Under the pieces are notes generated by a model. It had not been told where the DNA came from and made no database searches. It saw only the letters and a list, made by a program, of their open reading frames with translations. From assembly GCF_021018805.1 (NCBI RefSeq), contig NC_086247.1, forward strand, positions 89,884,140-89,948,139: 64,000 nucleotides of DNA, in the 5' to 3' direction. Within the stretch, counting starts at the first letter, position 1. Every line of letters begins with the position of its first letter. Source of the stretch: Prinia subflava. Its lineage: Eukaryota; Chordata; Aves; Passeriformes; Cisticolidae. Positions 1-11,800 of the stretch are shown piece by piece. The position numbers and the translations under genes were made by a program.

Positions 1-395
1 TTCCCTTCCCTTCCCTTCCCTTCCCTTCCCTTCCCTTCCCTTCCCTTCCCTTCCCTTCCCTTCCCTTCCCTTCCCTTCCCTTCCCTTCCCTTCCCTTCCC
101 TTCCCTTCCCTTCCCTTCCCTTCCCTTCCCTTCCCTTCCCTTCCCTTCCCTTCCCTTCCCTTCCCTTCCCTTCCCTTCCCTTCCCTTCCCTTCCCTTCCC
201 TTCCCTTCCCTTCCCTTCCCTTCCCTTCCCTTCCCTTCCCTTCCCTTCCCTTCCCTTCCCTTCCCTTCCCTTCCCTTCCCTTCCCTTCCCTTCCCTTCCC
301 TTCCCTTCCCTTCCCTTCCCTTCCCTTCCCTTCCCTTCCCTTCCCTTCCCTTCCCCTCCCCTCCCCTCCCCTCCCCTCCCCTCCCCTCCCCTCCC
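1..395. repeat. (TTCCC)n pentanucleotide array changing to (CTCCC)n
   Basis: Positions 1-355 are 71 uninterrupted copies of TTCCC. From 356 to 395 the unit becomes CTCCC for eight copies. The tract then ends abruptly in unique sequence. It starts at the first base of the window, so its true left end is outside and the real length is unknown. The strand is wholly pyrimidine, with a wholly purine complement (GGGAA/GGGAG). Mirror-symmetric tracts of this kind can form intramolecular triplex DNA, which is general knowledge and not shown here. The purity suggests recent expansion, and the clean unit switch suggests the variant unit expanded separately. Confidence 0.97.
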
Positions 396-764
396 GCAGT
401 GTTTGTTCAGGAGAGGTATTTTGCAGCTGACATTTATTTACAGGCTCTCCTTTTAGTCCCTGTGTTGGATTGCCATTCCTTGTGAGCAATATTTCATGAG
501 CAATGTAACCCACTGTCTAAGAGATTCCACAGAGCACTGTCTCTTTCTCTGAGTCCGCAGTCAAAGGCAGATGGGGGCACGCTTTGGGCATTATGTTAAC
601 ACTTACGTCGTTCGTTGAGACATAATAAGCCTCCAAGATCACACCAGGTCAAAGGGTTTTTAGCAGTGTACTACTGTTGCTGAAGCCTATAGCTCAGTTT
701 GTGTGGCTGATTTCTGAATGGTCAGCTTTCAGCAACGTAACCCAGGGAAGATGTCTCTACATAT
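396..764. other. No gene seen
   Basis: This is unique-looking AT-rich sequence between the pentanucleotide array and the CR1 tail. I see no coding frame, RNA gene or recognisable repeat in it. Confidence 0.5.
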
Positions 765-830
765 GGCAAGGGAGGTTTTGGAATAGCTCTTTAAATGTCC
801 CTTCCAACCCAAACCATTCTGTGATTCTGT
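765..830 (+). mobile_element. CR1 LINE 3'-end fragment
   Basis: The segment contains the phrase CCTTCCAACCCAAACCATTC followed by TGTGATTCTGT. This is the characteristic 3' terminus of avian CR1 retrotransposons, in which a conserved 3' UTR ends in short direct repeats of an ATTCTATG-like octamer. It reads in the sense orientation on the plus strand. Preceding bases (GGCAAGGGAGGTTTTGGAATAG) fit a diverged continuation of the same 3' UTR, but the 5' boundary is uncertain. Only the tail is recognisable, which is usual because CR1 copies are heavily 5'-truncated at insertion. No coding sequence remains. Confidence 0.8.
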
Positions 831-2101
831 CTATCTCTGACAAGTTTTTACTGCTATTTTTCTCCAGTGTGATGATCATCTTTGCATATTCTCAGCAGTT
901 ACTCCTTTACTACTAGGAGCAGAGGGTACTGTGTCTTTGAATGTTTTGACACTCACTGCTTTAGTTCTTGACTCATGACTTACGTAAGTCTCTTGAGTAG
1001 GTTTCAGGTTGCTATTTAGAGGTGATGATATGCTTCTTGTGGAGAAAGCATGGAGGCAAGGAGCTTTAGACAATTGTCTTGCTTTCATTGTCCTTTTCTT
1101 ATGATTTTTGCTACTTTTTTGGTTTGTGTGAAAAGTCAGGGAAGGCAAAAAGGGAGAGAATAGGTTTGTGGAAAACATGTGTCCTTAAATGCAGATGTAG
1201 GCATGTAAATATTTATATGCAGATTTAAAATTTTGCTGGTTATCAGAAAGATTAAATGAGAACAGAAAAATTAGTAGGCTTCTTTGGGTGAGTGGCCCCT
1301 TGAAAATAGAACATTGCTGTTAAGGTGCTCAAAGATGAGTATAGAAAATATAAGTTCAGGTATTCAGGTTTGAACACTTTAGCATTATAGAAATGGGAAG
1401 TAGAAAGAGGAAGAGCTGGAAGGAACAAATAATACAGTGACTTGTGGGGAAGCATCAGTTATTCAAAATCTGTTACTCTAAGCTTAAACATTTTCAGCTT
1501 TTAAAAATCAACTTTCTGCACCAATTTATTTGACTTTTTAATCATAATCTTCACATTTCCCCTCCTTTACTTTTTTTTTTATAGCTCTCAAAACTAGAAA
1601 CGTAAGTGAAGTGGGGTGGGGAGAGAGAGCAAGAGAGAGTGAGCATGATTTATGAGTCTCACATAATCAAGAATGTGGTGGGAGGGAGGGGGGATAAGAT
1701 AAATTTGTGAATAATACCAAGCAAAGAAGTTCAGAACGTGGAACCACTCCAGGCCGTGAATGATCCTGTGAAATTTCATGCCTTGTTTGTGTAAGATGGT
1801 CAGAAAGTTATTTTCTTCTTGTCTCTGAAAGAAAGCTGGCTCCAGATGTCCTTGAAATCATGTGGGATTTGCTAAAAATCATGAGAATTGGTAGCAAAAG
1901 TCAGGGTGAATATAACAGTTAACTCTACATAGATGATTATTTTGGCTCTCGGTCTTCATACTTCAAACCTTATTTGCATTACAATGCTTGTTGTTAGACT
2001 TGTAAAATGTCTTTTGAGTCTTCATAAGATTTCTTGAAGTTATCTGCAGGAGAAACATTAGGACCATGTTCTTCATGAAAATTTTTTTAAACTGTATAAA
2101 C

Positions 2102-2137
2102 TGTGTGTGTGTGTACATATATATATATATATATATT
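2102..2137. repeat. (TG)n-(TA)n dinucleotide microsatellite
   Basis: About six TG units run directly into about ten AT units. Compound dinucleotide repeats like this are common and usually length-polymorphic. No function is implied. Confidence 0.9.
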
Positions 2138-3771
2138 TTCATCAGAAGGCTAAAACTTCTCATCATGAGTATTTTGTTTTGCTCAGTAGCTTTTTTGTCA
2201 GATGGGAATATGGATTTGAGATACACTGGGACTTTATCCTAATATTGTATGCCTGTTGTGCACCTGTACAGTATTTGTTTGACTTCTGAGTGAAACGCTG
2301 TGTATGGTTGTAGGAGGACATATATTCAGCGTTTTAAGGACTCTGTAACATAAAACCTGAATTTCAGCATGTGGTTTCTTACTATTTGCTATGGTGGAGG
2401 CATTGCTCTGTCGTACTAGAACAACTTTCAGCTGATAGTAGTAGTGATCTTTGCTTGCCTTTGTTCAAATACGCTGAGTGGGCTTTTGAGGGATGAGATT
2501 TACTGCTTACTTTAGCAAGTTCTGCAAACAATATCTGACTTAATAATTTTATTTTCTGTTTGTAGTTACATATCCTTCTTTTTCTGGTAATGCTTTCAGA
2601 ACTCCTCAGTTCATTATAAACTCTCAGATCATAATTTTAGGAATAATGTGTATCCTGACTGGTCATAACGAGGCTGAAATTCCATCTTGGGCTTCTGGTG
2701 TCATCACAGAACAGGGATGAAATTACAGCTTTAATTTATGTACTATGGGGGATACATTATTTATTACTGTGCATTAGAAAATGATTAATCTCTGCTTGTG
2801 TTGCAAGGCTACCCTACTGCTCTGAGTCCCCAGGAAGTGCTGAGACATTGTAGAACTTCTTGTGCGGATTACGTACAGTTTTATGAAGCTGCCAGAAAGA
2901 CCATCGCATTATTCAAAAGCTGCTAGAGGTGATGAAAATTTAGGAAGCCACTGTGGGGTTTTTTCCTAACTAGCAGAATTCCTACAAGGCTTCCATTTGC
3001 TAAACCTGAGCATTTCCTTATCTTTAGTTGCTCTCAAGTGGTTTGTTTCACATAAAGCCATGATCAGATAACCAGGTTGAGGAGCACAGTGTTTTGGGGA
3101 CCCTCGTTCATCAAAGTACTTTAACTGTAGTCAAGCTCTGCTGAAGATAATGGAAATCAATCATGTGCTTAATTGGTCTGCTGAGTCTGTTCTTTAATTC
3201 CTACTTCTTTGGTTGTTCATAAAAATGATTTTCTTCCTTTTCTTCCACTTCTCCAAATTGTGTGTGTGCATGCATATACACGTGTCCATGAACAAATTGA
3301 AACTGCAGTGGAGCAACGTGAGCTAATGGAAAACTGTCATAAAATTAACTGATTTGTCCACATTTAATTTCAATGACTTCTAAAAAATGTTTTAATGTTC
3401 TTATAACGTTCCATTTTTATGAGCATTTTCAGTAGTAGGCAAGTCGGTAATCAAGTTCTGATATGTAATAATCAGTACTGTGTAACTCATTTTAATGTCC
3501 ACAGCTATGGCTGTGATGAGTTTGAGTCACAGCATTCCTTCACAGCTAGTTTTCATTGGAGTTTAGCCTTTCTACATTAACTGAGAATTTGTCTGGTTTT
3601 GTTTCCTGGCCTGTGGACATGTGTTTGTACAGACCTAGTGGCAGCCACTACACCATACAGCTGTTACCAAGTAACATAACTAATCTACCACTTCATGAAA
3701 AGAATTTGGTATCTGGGGGAGGTGATTGGAATTTTGTATTTGCAGTGCTGTGCCCTGGTTTGGAGGGGAGG

Positions 3772-3900
3772 AAGAAAACCCAACAAAGCAAACAAACAAC
3801 AAACAACAAAATCTGACTCACTATCCCCCCCACCCCCCCCCCCAAAAAAAAAACCAACCAAAAACAAAAAACCAAACAACCTCAAACCCTCACCAAGCCC
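3772..3900. repeat. A/C-rich low-complexity block with a C tract
   Basis: The block has CAAA/CAACA-type sequence, then a nearly pure C run at about 3825-3843, then A-rich sequence with CCAACC and CCAAACA words. Its complement is G/T-rich, like the tracts near 22498, 31946 and 36376. The skewed composition is what generates the overlapping open frames on both strands here, so none of them should be read as a gene. Confidence 0.85.
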
Positions 3901-6900
3901 AACCCTAAAGGTTTGTAGGAATTCTAATTAATAAGCCCTGGAAAATTGTCTTCAAAGTACTCAGCACTATTAGATCTGAAAAAAAAGAATTAGATATTTG
4001 TAAAAGATCAAACAGATACAAATACCTTAAGAAAAGAAGTCACTGATTTAAATTAAGTGAATGCTTTATACTAGTACAAAAGTATTATAAAAAATTAAAT
4101 ACTCCCACTTTCTAAGGTGGCATTTTTTATCTTTCAAGGCTTTGATGACATGTATAAACCACTCAAGTTTCAGTCTTGTGGGTTATATTATCACCAGAAG
4201 CTCTGACTAATGATACAGTAAAGTCTTACAAATGACAGTTAGGTATAGTATGACTCTAAATTACCTTTTTTTTGATTGTTTTATTATTGTCATATGCTAA
4301 AAAAAAAAAAAAAAAAGAAAGTTGCAGTGCCTATTGATTAATTGAACTTAGTGGGGAAGTGTTACCCTCAATTTAATTAGGGTGGCCATATTATAAATCA
4401 CAGAGGCAGAATCTAAAACCCAGTGACAAAGCTGATAATCCTTGAGATGTAAGAATCTTGAAGCTGGTATAGGGAAAGACGTGCGAAACATGCCAGCAGC
4501 TCTACCCCACACAAAATTAAAATGATTGTCATTTTTGCAGGGAACACCATGGGAATCAGAATTAGAGACATCCACCCCTCTTCAGTTTGAAAGCTGAAGA
4601 GAAGGCTGCAGTTTCTGTGCAGAGTTTCAGCCCTCTAGAGCTGTATAAATAGATCTCTGGTGCCGTGCAGATCTGTGAGGGACCAATCGCTTCTTCCGTT
4701 CTACATCACGAGGAGATGCAGAGAGCAGCCCTCTGCAGCTACCTGTGTCATGCCAGTCACACTGACCGCTGGCTGGGACTTCTGAGGGTGGAAAGGCTTG
4801 CTCAGATGATGTTCTCCGCTCTGAAGGAGTAAGGAATGAGGTTGATGTAGATGTAGGCTGATCTTTTAAAACCTCATTTGTATTTTAAATGGGACATGGC
4901 ATTTGTGCTAGCTTTCTGAATGAGTTGCAGCCTTGGGCAAATCCAGTATCATGTGAATCAAGCTAGTGTATCACATCAGCAGAGAGCAAATCAGCTGTTT
5001 AGCATTGAGGGAGTTTTAATTGTGCTATGACAGATACACGAGACTGGAAATAAATACAGCAGCATGAATTTTATAAATACACTGTAATTTCTTACTTTTC
5101 TGCCTTCTAGTTCACTATAAATATTATTTTTATATTTTGTGTTTCGTGTAGGGAGAGGTTTTAAGTGTGATAGGAAAAGTAGAATGGAGGACCAAAGTAA
5201 AAACTGAAGGGTGGATTTCTCAAGGTTCTTAAGCTACCTGTCAGTCCTGGTGGTCACAGGGCAAGTTCTGTTGAGCCGTCACAGTCTGAAAGAGTTGGAT
5301 CCTACTCCTGCCAGCCAAGGGTGACACCCCGGATGAACTGTACCTATGTGAAGGACTGAATCCTCACACAGAGGACCATAAAAGCGCAAAAGAAAATTGG
5401 AGGAGAGAGAGAAGGAAGAATGACAATGGGTTTTGACACGGGATTAAGGTCCATTAACTTCTTGGCACAGAAGTCCAACTCTGGGAAATGAATCTTAAGG
5501 TAGAATTGTTGCACATCTAGGAAAGTGTGCAGTCACCCCTTCCTCTGCAAGTGCTTCCTTCTCACCTTGCCTGAAGACACAGACTGGAAAGACATGGCTC
5601 TGATCACGGGTGAATGTGTTAGAGCCAGGCCAAGCTTTCTTCTTCAGAGCACGGGCTGTTTTATTGCCCAGGCTTTTGTTTAAGAATAGTAAGCTTGGGT
5701 ACTCTGGTTGTGTTGTGCTGTGCTGGGTTGTGCCTGCCTTGGTGCACTGCGGGAGCTTGCCGAGTTGTATAATTACACGTTTACTGTCATATCACAAATG
5801 ACTGATGGCATAATTTGTATTTTCAAAATACATAAGCAGCTCAGCCTAATCAGGTGGTGTGGTAAATATTTCCAGGAGATAAAAACAAAGTATTAGGGCA
5901 GGGAACAGAGTTACAAACTTCCTTTAATGAGTTGCATGTTGTTTGATCTTTTTTTTTCCATATACATCAACTTCTACATGCCAAATTCTAGTAATCACTG
6001 GCAACTGCTTCACAGTCCTGGAGAAATAATACTGGAAATACTGGAAACAGTAAAAATGAGTGGATGTGTCAGTTTGCCTTTCAGACTCCTGTGACTAACA
6101 GGTGATTAGTACAAATGGCAGAAGGCCCTTTTAACTTTCATCTTGCTTCTGGAAATAAAAAGGAAAGGAAAGCTGTAGAACAGAGGGAACAAATTCAGCT
6201 CCTAAAAATTCAGTACTGCTGACTGGCTTGGATTACAGCTCTGGCTGGGTGTGTGTTTAACTTGTAAATCTGAGTAGTTCTGCTCACTTCTGGAGCGCCT
6301 AAAGTTAAGGACATAAATGTTCTGGGACCTGAAAGAACCTCCTTGGCTTATTCTGGAGAGTTTGCTGCAAAATCTTACGATGTAGGAAAAACCCCAAACC
6401 ATAAGTCTTTTCCCACTTCTAATGAGTGGCTCATAATGTCGATGAGATGTGAAGTGGATGGATTCCATTTCTATTTGTTTATGCACACCAATCTTCAGTG
6501 CTCCAAAAAGATGCAAAAATGAAAATATCATGGCTTTGTGTGCTGATCAGCTGCAGTTATTTTTCAAAGGCACAAATTTTAAATAGTAGATGCTAATTTA
6601 AGTAACTTTTAAACATGTGTGGAAAGCACTCCTGAAAAAATACTGAGTGAGAGTGAAGGATGTTTCTTCTAATGAAATATTTTTCTCTAATACAAAGATG
6701 GCAGTGCTTAGTGACAATCACACTCACTGGAACTTGGGAGAACAGGGGGTACAATTCACTCTTCCAGAATGAAGAACACTTTGTTTTTAATAATAATAAT
6801 GAGAAGATCCCGTTAATAACTGTGAAAAGGCTGAGGAAAGTAGTGCATTCACAGGTGGATGAAATGTTTCTGTAGAGTTAGATATCTTTCTGAAAATACT

Positions 6901-8879
6901 ACATAGCAAATTCCTGAGCTTGATGCTACTCACTTGCATGAAATGGAAGGTTGTTTCCCACTCTGGGGGGGATTCTAACCTCAAATTTTATGTCCTGTGA
7001 TATGATTATCATAAGCCTAAAGGAGCATAATTGTCCTTGCTGACTTTCAAAATCTCTTTAAAATTTTTATAGTCTTAAATTGATCAATCTAGTGTAGATT
7101 GCATTTAAGTATATACCTATATGTTGAAGCATATGCATTTTAGCATACAATAAGAGTCTGGGGACTAGTACAAGGAGGTGTGTTTGTAGCTTTTAAAACT
7201 TACTTTAAAGCAAGTATGTAATGATCATTGTCTTTTTTAGTAATATACCAGCTACTGAAAGCAGCTTCTTGTCTATTTCAGCGTATTTGAAAGAAAGTTG
7301 CACAGTTTTTTTCCTTCCAAATGTCGCTCATCCTGCAGAGACTGGCTGAAGGGTTACTTTCATTTTCTCCAGGACAGTGGTGATACGAAAGTTATGTGGT
7401 AGTGTAGTTATTAGCTGTAGACTACGAAGTGAAACCTAGGTGTAAAGTCAAGGAACTGTTGGAAAAGACAGTATAATGTTAAAATTGACACAGGCTGGGG
7501 CTAGAAGATGAAACTGTTAAGTGCTATCCTTGTCATGACAAATATATACAGGTTGGAAGCAGTTTTGTCCTAGATGTGAATAAATGCTGTAGAGATTAGA
7601 CTGCACTGCAGCCCACATCAGTAACTGTGTATGTATGTAGAGGTACAATATCTAAAATAAATTAGGTAAATAACTTTTCTGATTAAAAACTCTGTTCACC
7701 AAAATTACTAAGACATATGTAGCCGTGTGCAACATTGTGAATGTTCCATAATTCTAACGATATCTGTCTTATATTATGAATAATGTAAAGGAAAAATCGT
7801 TTGTTTTGATCCTCCAGGGGAAAAACCCTTTCATTATCTCACCTCTCCTCAAAAACCCCACACATCTACTTGTCCTCTGTCATTTGAAGCAGATTTGAAT
7901 CTGTTATCTGTACTTTTCCTGTCTTGCATAGGAACAAAATGTTGTCCTACTTTCTGTAATTGGAATTTAGTAAATCACAAATAAGTTACAGTAGTAAACC
8001 GAATGTGTTAAAGAAATGGAACAGAGGACAGATTACAATTTAATTTCCCAGAAGATTGACCTAATATTATTCATAAACAGAATGCAGTTCACAGTAAGTA
8101 CAAGTAAAGTTGTGTTTCAAACCAGCCTAAGTAAAAAAAAACCCTCCCTGGGCAAGATGATGCTTTATTTTGTTACTGATGAATGTTACAGAACTGGCAC
8201 TGCAGTTCTAACATCAGATCCATTGGTTTACTTTTCCTGGTAGTTCAACACCATTTTTCCCAGGCCAAGATGAATATTTTAGTTTGTTTCCTTAGTGGAG
8301 TACCCTATCTTTGTATCTTTACGAGTCTCTGCAGTAAGGTTGGAGTCCACTGGCCAGCTCCAGCTAAATTTAACAGGCAGGCTGAGCTCTGAGCAGTTTT
8401 GTGGAGCAAGGGTACAGAACAAGGACAGAAACGGGTGACCTTTCTGAAGGAAAGGCTCGCCTGTGTTATCACAAATGTGAGAGTGTGGTGGGATGAGCCA
8501 TTGCTCAGGGCTGGCTTTGCTCAGAGAATCTCACTGTGCATGGGCTCATGTAAAGGCAAGCCACAGGGAACCAGCCTTCATGGACTCCACTGCATATGGG
8601 ACTACTTGGTCTTTTAATGAGGGAGACTATCCCACGTCCTTTTACTTCTCCTGCACTTTATTCGGATTTTAAATGACGGATATGAAGTTTTTGGCTTACT
8701 CTAACCTAACAGCACCTTCACTCATTTCACATACTCTGTATGAGTCAAATGGAGCCCAGGAGAGATAGACAAGGTGATGTGACCAGGGCTAATGACAGAT
8801 GGAACGTGGCACTGGTCTGTGCAGCTGAGCTGGGAGTTAGAGCCCAGCCCACTTTTTCTGTCCTGTGCAGTCACCAGTG

Positions 8880-11800
8880 AATGCAGTTTAAACACAAAGA
8901 TCACTTATTGAAGGTCCCAAACTTTCTCAGACAGCTCTCAAAAATGCAGGACAAGGAGTTAGGCCCAAAGCTGCACTGTTGAAAATTAACCATATTAGAA
9001 ACAATGTCCCTGGCTGGTTTAATACAAAGAAACAATTACCTTTGCGGGAAACTAACACAGATCCACAATGCTTTGGAGGGAAAGGACAAACAGCATGGTA
9101 ACAGTTGCGACAGGGCTCAGCTTCCCCTCCTGACTTTGCCTTTTTCATTCATGAAAATGGACAGTGGTGGTGAAGTTGAGACTGTGGATTCTTCCTCTGT
9201 GCTTGGGCTTCCTGGTTGCAGTGACCTCAGAGTCGTCTCCTGCATGGAAGGCATGTGAAGGAAGAGAGAAGAAGGATTTGAGCACAAGGAGAGCATTTTA
9301 CTTGGCCTTAGTCAGGTCCTCAGCATGGTGGTCAGTGTCACTCTTGCTCACAAATTTGCTGCCAGGCCCAGAACTGTTTAACAAAAGTTGAACAGATGGA
9401 TCAGTGAGGTTTAGTTGGTTTCCTGCATCTGGAACGCAAGGAAGTTTCTATCACAAGGTATTTCTTAGCAGCTTCCAGTGAAATTCTAGAGTGTTATGCT
9501 CTTGCTACTGCTAGGGACAAACAGCTTATGAGGAAAGAAACAAGTAGGAGGGTTTGTGTGCAGGTGGCTTTTAGCCAGTGGCCTGAAAATCTCCATAGAC
9601 GCAGCAGGTACTTTTTAATGGGTGGCAAAAAGTAAAGCTAGACATCATGACATAGAATTCTTGGCCTTTCGTGCACTGAAAAAAGATGTGATGACTGTCT
9701 TATTAATTGAATTATTATGATAAGTGTCAAGATTCTGAAGGTCTATATAACAACATTTTCAAAGAGAACAAAAGATCTACTCTGAGGACAAAATACCAGA
9801 GGACATTTGACATAAGCTCAGATGATAATATATTAAAAAAGCACTGATGCCTAAAATTTTTTGTTGGCAATTTTTACAACTAATACCTAAATTTTTATTG
9901 TTATGCCTAGTGTTTATTATCTTTCATGGGATTTAATGGTGAAAAGGTAGTACTTTTTTGGTCTTTTTATCCAGTTTGGTTTACTTTTTACCTTCTCTAA
10001 TAATTCTTTATTATTTTGGTGCAAGATGAAGAGAAAATACTCAGTTTGTTTTACTTTTTTCCTTCTGTGACTGTTTTTTTTTACTATTTTGGTGTAGGAC
10101 AAAGAAAATACTTTGAAGAGTAGAAGAGCTCATTGTAAAACTACAGAAATTAGGTTAGTTATTGTAGTTGAAATTACTTTGATCTATTCTTTACATTGTT
10201 CACTTCAAGATGCTCTTGCTCCTTGTCAGCATTACACTTTTGCAATATTAGAGTAGACTATAATAATAACATCTTTTTATTTGGTGACATAAAGATGAAT
10301 GACAGCAGAATATTTGATTTTTATGGTTATGCCTACATTAAAAAGTAGTGTGGACCGACTGGAGAGAGTATCTGTGAAAACTGTGCTGGGATGCTGAGGT
10401 TTGCACCAGGCATGTTTTGGGGTTGCGTTTACTTTTAAGCTGTCTGGTACTGCTGGCTGCTCACTCAGGGAATACGATACTTCTAGTTCATTGCTGCCAA
10501 AAGGGATTTGCTCATGTGCTGCAGGACCACCCCACAGTACAACTGAAAGCCCAGGCAGGATGGATTATCTGGAGACTTGCTTCAAAAGCTGCATGTCTGA
10601 TCTAACATGAGCAGACGGTAGCTTTGCCCTATAGGGATGTAATGGGATGAAGGCATGGAAGGAAAGGCATATTTCAGTGATCTGATTGTGTATAGTTGTG
10701 CCAGTTAGTGAAACATGTTTAATATTTTTTTCTTTCTTTTTATTCTTTCTTCCCTTTTCTTTGTAATTATTACTGAAAGGGGAAGGTTGATGTGAGTAGG
10801 CTTCTGAGAAGGAAGACTGTTTTGGGAAGTTAGAAAGAAGAAACCTTCTACTGAAAGGATCGTATCTTCTTTAAGGAGCTTATAAAACGCCAAGTGCACA
10901 TTAGATGCTTAACCAGTAATGACCCGTGTCTAGTGGCTGGTACTTGACCTGCTGGTGTGAGCATGTGCTTGTGTGGGGACAGTGCTTGTAATCTTCAGTC
11001 ACAGAGGGTGCTCAGACAGACACTGCACTCAACTGAGGCTCTCAGCCATCCTAAGACACTGGCTGGGCACTCTTTATTTAAAGATGTACAGCCTCTTTTT
11101 GGTGTGTGTCCTGAGGCAGGGAAGGGGATGTGTAATGTCATATTATTGCTAGCATGACTTGGAAAATACATGATGTTATCTGAGACAGCAGGTGTGAGAG
11201 CCAGTCTGGCAGATGTGACAGTCCTGCTTTGCAGATCTGAGAGCTGGCAGCCCAGGGAGCATACAACCAAACCTGATATGTGCTGAAATGCTCATGTTAT
11301 GGCTTGGGAGGAAGGAAAGGAAGTAGAGGTGACAGAAGCAGGAGTACAGTGTTTCAGGGTTTTTTTACAAAAGACAAGTTTGGAAGTAAACTTACAGAAA
11401 AGCTTTGTCTTTCTCAGTTTCCTGTCTCTTCTTGATTAAAAGAGTAGGTTTGACTACAAAAGAAACCAACCACTCTTTGTAGCCAACAAACTCACTGAAT
11501 CCAGGTAGAGGACAAAATTTCTTCTTCTGCCTGGAAGATTTTAGCTGCTGGCATAGTCCTGCTACTCTCAAAAAGTAAGACCAAACCACAGTGGTGCTGA
11601 GCTGGTCGTGGCTTAGTTAAATTTCTCTTCTAAAAACAGCTTACAGTCAGGCCTCCAAATTTTCCTGCAACAAAGGTCATCAAAGGTTTCTTCTGAAGAT
11701 TCCTGAATGTGCCCTGTACTCTGTCACTGGAGATACATGATTGTATAAAGAATGTTGATCTGATCTTTCTATATAGCAGCAAGCAGCTAGGTCCCAAAAA

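Larger units (their letters stand above)
831..8735. other. Gene-free stretch with low-complexity patches
   Basis: No gene is supported here. The stretch holds a (TG)n(TA)n microsatellite near 2102-2137, an A/C-rich block at 3772-3900 and an 18-base A run at 4299-4316. Short open frames are scattered on both strands and look like chance. Base composition is ordinary AT-rich avian intergenic or intronic DNA. Confidence 0.55.

Noticed and set aside
1..395. Telomeric repeat
   Set aside because: The unit is TTCCC/CTCCC, not the vertebrate telomere unit TTAGGG.
3685..3931. Overlapping Gly- or Pro/Lys-rich frames on both strands
   Set aside because: Produced by the A/C-rich low-complexity block and C tract; not coding.
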